From Parachlorella kessleri (lineage: Eukaryota > Chlorophyta > Trebouxiophyceae > Chlorellales > Chlorellaceae): 18,298 bases of DNA. Of the stretch, positions 1-9,100 are shown in pieces; positions within the stretch are counted from its first letter, which is position 1; the number at the start of each line of letters is the position of its first letter. The stretch lies in NCBI GenBank assembly GCA_001598975.1, contig BBXU01001336.1, forward strand, positions 1 to 18,298, written 5' to 3'. The notes beneath the pieces were generated by a model, which was not told where the DNA came from, did no database searches, and saw nothing but the letters and a program-made list of their open reading frames with translations. Position numbers and translations under genes: made by a program.

Positions 1-1394
1 CACTAGGCGGAGGGGTTGGTGGGCGTAAAAGGTGGGTGGCTAACACATGCAACCCTGGACGAAGCCGAGGGGGGGGGGGGGGGCTACTGAATCTGCCCAG
101 ATGACATGCGGAAGGGGGACTCTATAGCAGTATGATTCATGACCCTACATTTCAACGTCCTAGCCCCTCAGGAATGCTGATGTGAAGCGCAACACGCTCC
201 GGCCAGCGGTGGACGCACTCCTATAGCCCCCACCTCCGCAACACTTGCTGACAAGACCCCAGACCTGGCTCGACAAACAGCATCTCATGACAAACTCCCC
301 ACAAACACCCACCCACCCCATGGCCCCCCCTGACTTCCTGTGAGGGCTACTTACTTCTTCGATGTGCCCCCAACCGCATTGGCCAGCTCCGCCCGGCCTT
401 CCTCCGAGTCCAGCAGCACATCCAGTCGATAGTAGGCATCGGCAACGGCCTGCCGGAGGTCGCCACGCTTGTAGGCAGGCGAGGTGAGCAGCTCCTGGGC
501 CTAAACATTGCGAGTGCAGAACCAGGGGATCACTGAAGGTACAGCAGCTGCAGGGGCGCGGCTGCCTACTAGGCTAACACAAGCAACCTCACTGGAGGTC
601 ACTAGGACCATGCGACGGAGGACAAGTATATGTAGCAATCAGTCCTAGCCTGCTGCCTGCGTCAACAGGTACTCTGCTAGCACCTCTGCTCCGCTGTCAG
701 GCATAGGTATGTGCACCAAAACAGCCCCTGGCAGTAGGGAAAGCAGGCAACTCAACTCTCTGGACGAATATGGCCGGTGCCTTGCACTGGAGCCCGCGCC
801 AGGGCACAAAGCTTCCCCCCCGCAGCTCCGCACAAACCCTCCCTCTCCCTGCCCGCCCAACACCCCCGCCTCACCAGGTGCCGCGCACAGAACTTGGCCA
901 CAGCCTTGCCGCCGTGGCCGTCAAAGATGGAGAACAGCGCCGTACGTGTGTTGGGCTCCAAGTCCAGCTCAGTAATGTGGGCGTCCTCCTGTACAGCACG
1001 TGCGCCGTGGAACCTGTCAAGACTCTCTCAGCTTTGCGCAAAGCTAAGCAACGCAGGTGGCCTGACGTGCGGCTGTTTAAGCTGCTGCTGCCAAAGCGGC
1101 ACCTCGTCCAAAGTGGGGCAAACACCGGCCAAGCCACCCTGGCTGGACAGCCTCTGACCAGGCCAAGCGTGGAAAACGCAGCGCCAGCATACCATGGAGA
1201 CACGCCAGCCCTGCATCGCCGCAAGCCCGAACCCAAGACTCTCATTATATCCCTCGCTCGCTTCCTGCGCAGACCACCACACCGGGGATCAGAAGGGGGG
1301 CACCAGGGCTGCGTAACGACAGGCTTGCGCAAGCCGCGCTGTAAGAGCGACGCCCTACCTTGTCCGTCACTGGGGCAGAGAGATACTGTCCCAT
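1..1394 (-). CDS. PP2C-type protein phosphatase, copy A (5' part, partial)
   Basis: This is the N-terminal part of a metal-dependent Ser/Thr phosphatase (PPM/PP2C family). Exons, in transcript order, are 1394-1359, 1264-1193, 988-875 and 500-355; donors are GTAGGG, GTATGC, GTGAGG and GTAAGT. They encode about 122 residues: the start MGQYLSAPVTDK, then AAMQGWRVSM joined to EDAH (the metal-binding Glu-Asp pair), then FDGHGG (metal-binding Asp) followed by AKFCARHL, then the helical stretch AQELLTSPAYKRGD. The ATG at 1394 is chosen because MGxYLSxP is the usual start of the PPM1G group. Gly2 could be myristoylated (inference). The later catalytic motifs (CDGIWD, GCDN) are not in the window. A possible fifth exon after the CAG at 56-54 would hit an in-frame TAG at 5-3, so the copy may be truncated, or its true next exon lies off the left edge. 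It is a paralogue of copy B, with identical exon lengths and phases. Confidence 0.85.
69..83 (+). repeat. Run of 15 G
   Basis: In the sense of PP2C copy A this is C15. It is followed by CTCGGCTTCGTCCAG, so it could serve as the polypyrimidine tract of an acceptor at 56-54. Such runs are also prone to sequencing error. Confidence 0.9.
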
Positions 1395-1718
1395 TCCAGT
1401 GGATGCAGGCCACTGTTACAGAGCGGTCTAGGATGCAGGCTTTTGCGAGGAGTGCTGCTCAATGGGAGCCAGGTATGGTCCTAAGCAACTTAAAACAAGC
1501 CTACAAAGGCTGCCTGCTGGCGAGCAGTGTGCTAACCCTTCCGAAGCCTTGACATGGTGAAACGCTTGCACAATGAATAAGGGCAGCACGATATTGCAAG
1601 CAGCGCCTCTTATATGTTCGAAGAACCGTTGGAAACACGCAAAGCAGCGCAGGGTGCTTAACCCACTTTGCCCAACTCATGGTGGTACGAAAGTGTACCG
1701 TAGTCATGGTGGCTAGAG

Positions 1719-1742
1719 ATGCTGGGACCAATGCTGGGACCA
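1719..1742 (+). repeat. Perfect 12-base tandem duplication
   Basis: ATGCTGGGACCA occurs twice in direct succession in the divergent intergenic region. It is a recent slippage-type duplication, inside the open frame described at 1713-2369. Confidence 0.9.
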
Positions 1743-2519
1743 ATTACCCCTATTTCGATGGAAGGTTTCTCCCCGCTCCCTGGCCCTTCCTGGCTCAGGC
1801 CGACAACTACGCAGGTGGAGTATCAGAGCGCATCCATGGGTGTGCCAGTATGGTATGGACCTAGTGCTGATATCAGGCCGGGTGACATGCCATGTCAGCC
1901 CAGGTGAGGCATTGCCTATCCTCATATCGCGGACTCTTCTGTCCTTCTCGCTCATGCATGAAGTGTCCTGACTATTTTGAACAGCTACAGAGGTTATAGA
2001 AAACTCACCTATGATGATCACCAGGCTTACAGTTAGGCGCTGTTCATGCATAGCACACCACGTGCCAGTGAGGAAATGGAAACATCCATCCAACCTGGCT
2101 ACGGTTGGTAAGCTGGGTGCATAGTCACTGCCACCCACCGAAAATGACACCTCAGACCAAGTTAAGGTAAGTGGTGACAACTGCTGCCTGTAAGCTGCCT
2201 GTTTCAATAGGTACATATCGAGATACCCCCAGCCTGGGCAGATTGTCAGTAATCTAAAACGGTGGTGCGCCTCTGCCACCCAACCAGCCATCAAGGCAGA
2301 GGTTGCCTCGCTGTCATGATCAACAATTGGTGATCTATTCATCGCCTCTGATAACCCGAAGCCTGGCAAGGATTAGATAGTCCACAGGGTCTTGGTCTAA
2401 CGCCCCACGCGGTCCACGGCCTGCAGATTTCGCGTGCAATATGGCAGGGGCTCTTGCTATGACAAAACTGCACCTCAGCGCATGTAGAGTCTAAATAGAC
2501 TGACTGCAAAAGAATAAAT

Positions 2520-2616
2520 GCAGGCTTAGCACCCGATGACAAAGGCAGACTCAGCACCGTATGACGAATGCCAAGCTCAGCACCCAGAAAAGGCAGGCTC
2601 AGCACCCGCTGAGGCA
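2520..2616 (+). repeat. Degenerate minisatellite, four units of 23-25 bases
   Basis: Units begin at 2520, 2545, 2570 and 2593. They share a core of the type GCAGgCTCAGCACCC followed by a variable ATGACAAA-like part. The array lies in the divergent intergenic DNA about 320 bases before the TATA-like box. Confidence 0.8.
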
Positions 2617-2935
2617 AGGGCGTCGCCAGGGACTGCCACTCAAGGAGCGCCCTTCTCCTGCCTCTGCCCTTCCCACTGCCCAACCCACCACATTAGACTA
2701 GAGAAGATTAACAGTACCCGGTTATTTACACACAGCCTAATCTCTTTTAGAAGAGAAGGAGCGGCACCGTGCTCCCACCCCAGCCTCCTCCTGCAAAAGC
2801 TAGTCCAAGTTACCACCGCCTGTTCAGCATTGCTTGGGTCAGGTGTGCTGCCTGATTGCTGACTTCATGCCTGACACTCCTGGACTGTATAACGCTAGGC
2901 TAGTTGCAATGCCCTGGACTGCTTGCAACATGCGA

Positions 2936-2942
2936 TATATAA
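2936..2942 (+). promoter_or_regulatory. Candidate TATA box (TATATAA)
   Basis: TATATAAGGG stands 91 bases before the best-context ATG (3033) of the plus-strand gene. Transcription would start near 2965-2970 and leave a 5' UTR of about 65 bases. Spacing and orientation fit, but no experimental or comparative support is available from the sequence. Confidence 0.4.
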
Positions 2943-3032
2943 GGGTGAGGTCCTGTCCTGCTTGTGACACATACCATATTGTTTTAGGTCGGTCTTTCCT
3001 CTAGACCGCTTCGGATTTCGCAGCCCGTCGAC

Positions 3033-3059
3033 ATGGCTTCTATTGTGCGACCTCTGCTG
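3033..3059 (+). CDS. Candidate first coding exon of the plus-strand gene
   Basis: An ATG at 3033 in good plant/algal context (gacATGGC) begins MASIVRPLL and then meets TGA at 3060. A donor GTGCGA at 3045 (after MASI, phase 0) would splice in frame to the exon at 3825, which also starts in phase 0; the 780-base intron may hide further exons. A second possible donor, GTGAAC at 3059, leaves phase 2 and does not fit 3825 directly. The ATG sits about 90 bases below a TATA-like box. This is inferred; no homology supports it. Confidence 0.3.
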
Positions 3060-3824
3060 TGAACTCCGCTGCTGTGGTAGTTGTTGCAGCAGGCCTGCGC
3101 AGGTCTTAGCTCACTTCGTTCAAGGCTGTCTCTACAGCCACTCCCCGTTCGCTCCTCATCGGCCTGCAGCAGCGAGTGCACCCCTACAACAGTTGTGCAA
3201 TGCGTGTCCTGACCTCTTTCACACTAACAGCATAGGCAGCAAGTCCCAGAGTGCATAACTTATCAGTGCCCGATTGGTTGTTGGGATGGCTTACACCTGC
3301 CTGGGCTAGCTTCCTGCACCCGGTGACACCCACACGTATACCATAGCTGACAGTGAGCCAAAGAGCCAGTGCTGTCCTACTGTTCTCCGTACACACCCTT
3401 GCACAGATGCCGAGTGCTCTGCGTCATGGCCGTGCATAGATCCTCTTTTCTTGCAGAATTTCAATCTGACCTATTCAGTGCAATGATCAGACCAGCGCTT
3501 AGAGCTAGAGTGGGGGCATGACCTTGGTACTTGGCGCCTGCCACGTGGTCGGCTCATCCAAGGGAAACTCCCAAGGAGGCTGTGCGCCGCTCGGCGAGCG
3601 TGCAGCCTGCTGGATGCAACCCTCTGTCTGCAAACATCAGAAGACGTCCTCTTTTGTCGTCTATCGTTTGGATTTGTCTCTTACAGTTAACCTCACCAGG
3701 GTGTAGTGTAAGTAATAAATATAGCGCAACCCCAGGCTTTGGGAGCAACCTGCTAGTGTGTGTTGCCAGCCATCAGAGCAGGGCACGTTCGTTATTGGCT
3801 GAGTGCCTACCTGTGTCTGTGCAG

Positions 3825-5279
3825 GAACCGCCTGCAACCATGAGGCGCCCTAGTAAGGTCGCAAAGCTGGCCAACAAGTGTTATCTGGATGGTGACCTGG
3901 AGACTGTAAGGCAGTCTGCCAGGCAGCAAACAGCAGACAACGAGACGGCTTACACCGTTGCTGATGCAATGAGGTGCTGTGAGGCCGGGCAGAAGCGGAC
4001 CAATGTGGAAGGGGGCTTCTTCCTTGGCGCTCTCCACAACCCAGGGTGGCAGGGTGGGAGGTGAGTCGTTGTGAGAGGCAACATTGGCACTAGAGACAGG
4101 TCATGGTTGGGTCGGGGAGTTGAAGTGGGTGCTGCCTGAGACTAACCCGCTCCACGAGTCACAGTTTTGTCAGTCGACAGTGCCCAGCCAGCACCATTTG
4201 CTTGGGTAAACGTGGACCAGTGCGCTCCCATGAGGCTGGGTCACACCTGGAGGTGTCCATGGCCTGGACTTTTTTCACTGTCAGGTGCCTTGGTCAGGCC
4301 ACTATCACGGCTCTTGCTGCCTGCAGGTATCGCGGAGGCTATTTTCACCTTCCAAGCAGCGCAAAGGAGATGGAATTGCTGGAGTCTTGCGTACGCTTGC
4401 TCGCCAAGTCTGAGAGCGGGCGAGCGCTGGTCGACGCCATGCAGGAGTATATTGATGAGCACAACCTGGACCCGGAGACTGGTGTGGCGGTCGACATATA
4501 CAATGCTGTCATTGTGACCCCGCCGGTGAGAAGGTGTTCTGCGTCTGGTGTTGCTGCTGTCAGCCACCCTCGGGGCTTGCATGTCAGCTGCACATACTTG
4601 CCGGTTCCTCATGGGCGCACACTCAGCCGGCTACTAGGTAGGGACTGTCATTGTGGACAGTCAGCATAGCAGTCCATCGTTGGGGCTTTATTGAAGATCA
4701 TGGTGGGCCACAACTGTGATGGTCGGGCCTGCATGAATACTGACACTGATAGGTTATGGACATAGGCGAGAGTGGGAGTTGGGGGGAGGGGGCGGGGTTG
4801 TGTGTGTGGTGGGGTGGGGTGTGCGTGTTTGAAGGGGGGGCGGGGCTTCTGGCTGCAGTAGGTGCTTCGAGGGCTTGCTTGAAGGTCGAAGGCAGAGGGT
4901 GCATCGCGTTTGCGATGGGCTACACTTGTAGAGGTCAAGTTGCCGACCTTTGGCTTGACGGGAGCCTCCTCCCTGGGAAGCCAACTTATCTGGCCAAGCG
5001 GTGTCACACACCCACTTTGTTGCACTGGGAAATGGCCCAGCACAGGCCTGTCGGTGACCCCGAGCACAGTTCATTTTACAGCTTAGCCTCTTTGGGTTGT
5101 GACTTGTTTTGATCAGCTCTAAGAATGTCTAGTGCGTTTGTAGCCAGCTCTGTGGCCTGACAACCGCCGATGAAGTGCTCAACCTGTCGCAGAAGAAATT
5201 CCGGCACCACAACCGCAAGCTGGACATCAGGGTAGACAACCGCAGCATCGTGGTGCTGAGGCAAAATGCTGGCTTGTGA
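3825..5279 (+). CDS. Unrecognised small protein, three 3' exons
   Basis: A spliced plus-strand gene without a family I can name with confidence. Exons 3825-4060, 4327-4525 and 5148-5279 join in perfect phase (GTGAGT and GTGAGA donors; CAG and CCAG acceptors). From the ATG at 3840 they give 183 residues ending at TGA 5277-5279. The exon opens after a clean polypyrimidine-CAG acceptor, and its frame is open back to 3825, so an upstream exon probably exists and Met at 3840 may be internal. The protein is mixed alpha/beta in character and soluble: a Lys/Leu-rich start (KVAKLANKCYLDGDLE), a Gly-aromatic patch (KRTNVEGGFFLGALHN, then YRGGYFHLP), a long acidic amphipathic helix (about 85-125) and a basic C-terminus (SQKKFRHHNRKLDIRVDNRS). 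The patch faintly resembles the RRTPGGVFLxLLK core of the PHAX RNA-binding domain; this is weak. No transmembrane segment is seen. It lies between the two PP2C copies on the opposite strand. Confidence 0.72.
4781..4857 (+). other. G-rich tract with quadruplex potential in an intron
   Basis: In the last intron (4526-5147) of the plus-strand gene, on the transcribed-sense strand, G-runs of 6, 5, 4, 4, 4, 7 and 4 bases follow each other with short spacers and a GT-rich stretch. Four or more runs of at least four G meet the usual G-quadruplex pattern in both DNA and RNA. Confidence 0.75.
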
Positions 5280-5386
5280 GCGTGTTCTTTCTTTATGGGG
5301 CAGGCAGACTATGACAGTCCTTGACATGCCATGAAGCCAGCCTCACTAGCATTGGAAATGCCTTGAGAGGAAACTCCTAGTGTTCC

Positions 5387-5391
5387 TGTAA
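5387..5391 (+). terminator. TGTAA poly(A) signal, plus-strand gene
   Basis: TGTAA is the usual poly(A) signal of core green algae. This copy lies 108 bases after the TGA at 5277-5279, a normal 3' UTR length for a compact algal gene. It helps to mark the end of the unrecognised gene. Confidence 0.5.
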
Positions 5392-5847
5392 CATGCGCTG
5401 TATGTCCGATGGTGCCCCACGCTGCAGCATGCTGTGCTGACGATGTTGTTGGCAACATGCTATCGGTGGTGATATACTTCATCGTATGGTTGCAAATGTT
5501 GTTCCTCACTTGCGGGGTCAGCTGGTGTCTGCTATGAAGCCTGCTTTGCTGTGAGGAGGGGAAGTATTTGGGGGATTGGTGCTGAGCTGCGAGGCATCGT
5601 GGGCGACAGCAGGACGGCCCCTTTGCTTGCATGTAGCTTAGCGGTGGAGCCTGATAATGCCTTCCAACAACCCTGTTCGACCTTGGGTCTGGTGATTTGT
5701 GGTAGGGATACTGGGGCATCCTGCTACAAACAGCCCCTTCAAAGGGAATGGTGGCGACCTTGCTAATGAGGAGGTACTTGTGAAGTTGAACTCAACCAGT
5801 TCGTGGACCAACACTTGTTATTCTCGCCCACCAACCGCTCTTAAAGT
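5392..5847. other. Convergent intergenic region
   Basis: This lies between the TGTAA signals of the plus-strand gene and of PP2C copy B. I see no gene, RNA or repeat in it. Confidence 0.6.
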
Positions 5848-5852
5848 TTACA
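5848..5852 (-). terminator. TGTAA poly(A) signal, PP2C copy B
   Basis: On the minus strand this reads TGTAA, about 320 bases after the TAA stop at 6175-6173. I saw no nearer copy. Together with the plus-strand signal at 5387 it brackets a convergent intergenic space of about 455 bases. Confidence 0.4.
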
Positions 5853-6172
5853 GCTCAGGTGTACACAGTGGTAGCACTCTACAACGTGCAGTACAGCACA
5901 TGTGCCTCAAGCTGCCACTCCCGCCAAGCCATTTTGAGTACCATAGCTGCGGCTGCACATTTGACATGAAGATGAGTGTACAAGAAAGTCTTGGGAACTC
6001 CACAGTAATACCTAAATAGCTATGGTCAGTTACGGCTACTGGCATGTACTGGTACCTGCTGAAGCACTCTCAGCCAAGACTGAAGGCCAGAAAAACGCCC
6101 CAGGTAGACATAGAGTAGAAGTACGCCCCTCACATGATGACCAGATTCCACTTATGCACTACTGCTAGGAAT

Positions 6173-9100
6173 TTATGGTGCCGCCTTGTTTTCAGCATTT
6201 TTCTGCTGCTGCGCCTGCTTGCTGAGGATCTGCTCAGCAAGTGGCTTCAGCACCACGACAACCACGCTCATGTTGTCACACCCCTGCAACATCCAAGCAA
6301 AAGGTTGGATGTAAGCATACCAGGGGGGATCACAAGTCTTCAACAACAGGTGGGCTTCTGGTGGGAGCCGTTACGCTCATCAAGCAGCTGCCGAGGCAAG
6401 CACGAGGCAAGCACAATCGAAAGCTAGGCTTCCTCTTTCCTCCACCACCGAGGAGCAGCACGCACCCCCTATATAGAAAGCTCATGTCCTTGCGCGTCTG
6501 GAAAGGGAGCCAGTAGGAAGCAGCCAATGGGTTCCTCTGTAACCAACTCCCACACCACAAGCGCTTGAACCCCAGCACCGCAAGACTCCTTCCGCAACCA
6601 ACTCCCACCATCATTGACCTGTACAATGCACTCCTACCCTCTCCCGCTATAGGGCGACCCAAACGCCCACCTTGCCGCAGCCGGATGTGTCTGGTGCCAG
6701 GCAACGGTCGCACATCTCCTCCGCGATCTGCCGTGGCGACTTGCCGGCCAACAGCCGCTCCCGCACAAAGTCCACTGCCTGCAGGGACGATTTGCACAAA
6801 TGCAGCTCAGCTGAAGGAGGGGACATCAGCATATGGGAGTGGGTATGCAAGTGAGGAGACTGTCAGACGACGCGTCCTCCCCTGTAGGGGAGGACGCACA
6901 CTATCATGGCTGTGCGTCTTCGATGGCGTACCTTGCACAATTGTGACAGGGCTATCAAGGTACCAGGGCAGCACTTTCCCAAGGACACGTAGTCCTGCCA
7001 CCAGCCCTGCAAAGTAGAGCCCCCTCCCGCACTTCCTGTTGCCAGTCCTGCAGGTGCGGGCTCCTAGGCTGTCAACCTGCCCTGGCCCCCATACTCATTC
7101 TCGCACCTCCTGGTTAGTCAGCACATCCCAGATGCCGTCGCATGCCAGGAGGATGAACTCATCCCCCGGCTGCAGCACCTCCTTGCGCACCTCGGGCACA
7201 GCCGTTACCATCTGCAGACAGCCAGGCCCTTGAGGCTTAAACTTCCGCCAAGCAAGTGTCGTGCTCACCCCAACAATCTAAGGCGGGCAAGGTTGCACAG
7301 CACTTCTGCGCTGTGCACCTTCTCATGGAGCACTCCTGCTGAGAGCTTGCTCAATACCAAGAGAAAAACCCCGCAAAGAAACAGCTTGCCTGCTCGTCAG
7401 GGCCCAGCTCCTTAGTCTGCTTGTATTCCATGTCTCCCAGCGCTCGTGACAGGTTGAGGCTGCCATTCACTCTTCCATCGGCTACGAAGCCGCCAGCCTG
7501 CAGAAAGCCAGTCTCACAATACTATGACAACGGCCACCCACAAGGACATACCAGGCATGGCCAGCAACCCTGTCGACAAGCCCAAGTGAGCACATGGTGG
7601 GCACACGCACTGGGCCACAAAGAAGTCTACTACTTCGCTATACCGGCCAAGCCCCACCAAAACCACATGCCCAGCAACACAGGAACCACACTCCCCAGCA
7701 GAATCTTCACACGCTTGGACTGCCCACCTTGATTATCCGAGCATACTCCTCCTGATCATTGGGTTTGTGGTCGGTGGTCATCGCTACAGCGGTGCCACCA
7801 CGGGAGAACACACACCGCGAGTCGCCGGCATTCGCCACCCACAGCTCGTTGCCGCGCACCACAGCACACACAGCAGTGCAGCCCGCGGACGGGCCAACAT
7901 ACTCATCCTCGCCCTGCTCAGACATGGGAGGAGATGTGAGGTAAAAAGCAGATGCAAAGCCTGTAGGAGTGGCTCTTAGCAAAACCTTGGCAGTCGCACA
8001 GGCAGTGTGACATCCAGCTGAAACAGCGAGGCTCACAGGCAACCTCCTGCTCCCTGCACGCGCAACGGAATGTAATACCGGCCCCCAAACACATAGGCCC
8101 CCCTGTTGACCAGCTACCCGCGGTGGCACTATGGATAAAGAAGCCATCCTCGTAACTGTCCCACCCGTGCAAGCAACGTACCAGCGAGGCAGTGCCCTAC
8201 ACGCCTATGCGCACCTGCGGAGGGGTGCTATAGCCTTCAGCCTCCGGCTCCTCACTGGACACAGCAGCCGCTGCTGCTTCCTCGCCTACGCCGGTGCCGC
8301 CACCGTCAGCAGTGGAGGGTTGGACCTCCTTCTCGCCTGCAAACCCCAACAACAATGGACAAGCCTTGCCACATGCTGGATACTCCTACTTGCTAGCTGT
8401 CATGCTGCTATCAGGGTTCCTATGTTTTGACTGAAGCAAGACCTCATCAGCAGGTCCAACGAAACCTCCCCACTTGCTGCTGCGACCCTCAGTCCCACAT
8501 GGACCATACCAACCATGTGCCTGGCCAGCTCAGCTTCTCCCTGGGACAGAAGGGAATAAGAGGGCATGCTCCCATCAGGGAAGCAGGAAAAGCATGAGCC
8601 ATCTCACCTTCTTCCCCCACGGCATCGTCCACCTCCATGGCCTTCTCCCGCTTGCGCTTGCCAGGCCCATTTCGATCCGAGCTGCTGCCGGAGTCTGCAG
8701 TGGCTGGAAGCCAAGATGCAGTGTAAGACGGACCATAGGCCTGTCCAACAGAGCAGAGTGTACACACGTGCTAGCAAGACACCAAAGTAAACAGTGCCGG
8801 GACAAATGCCACATGAGGTGTGGTCTCAGCTCCTGGGCTGATAAAGAGGTACCCAACCGTCCTGGACAATGGGGTCTGATACCTATTCATTAGCACCGCT
8901 GAGCTTCTTTCCACTCCCTGGCAGCTGCTGTGCACTTGTAAAAAAACCAAATACGCTGGAATACGCTCATCACGCATCATCATCAAAGGTCCACAGCGTG
9001 GTAGAGAGTATCAGACTAGGCAAGCGAGCCCACCTGTGGAGTCTTGCCTGGCATCAGGCCCCTCACTGTCGCCTTCGGCTGCGGCAATGCCCCCTGCACA

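Larger units (their letters stand above)
1395..2935. other. Divergent intergenic region
   Basis: The region lies between the start of PP2C copy A (minus strand) and the TATA-like box of the plus-strand gene. It should hold both promoters. I see no recognisable gene. It holds two tandem repeats and a 218-codon minus-strand open frame (2369-1713) without a recognisable family or clear codon bias. Confidence 0.6.

Noticed and set aside
770..1552. A 260-codon plus-strand open frame
   Set aside because: It runs antisense across exons 1-3 of PP2C copy A and their introns. The minus-strand exons carry clear PP2C motifs with proper splice sites, so this is a GC-driven shadow.
4698..5112. Pro/His/Thr-rich and Gly/Val/Trp-rich open frames on both strands
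   Set aside because: They are translations of the G-rich intronic tract; the composition is that of simple sequence.
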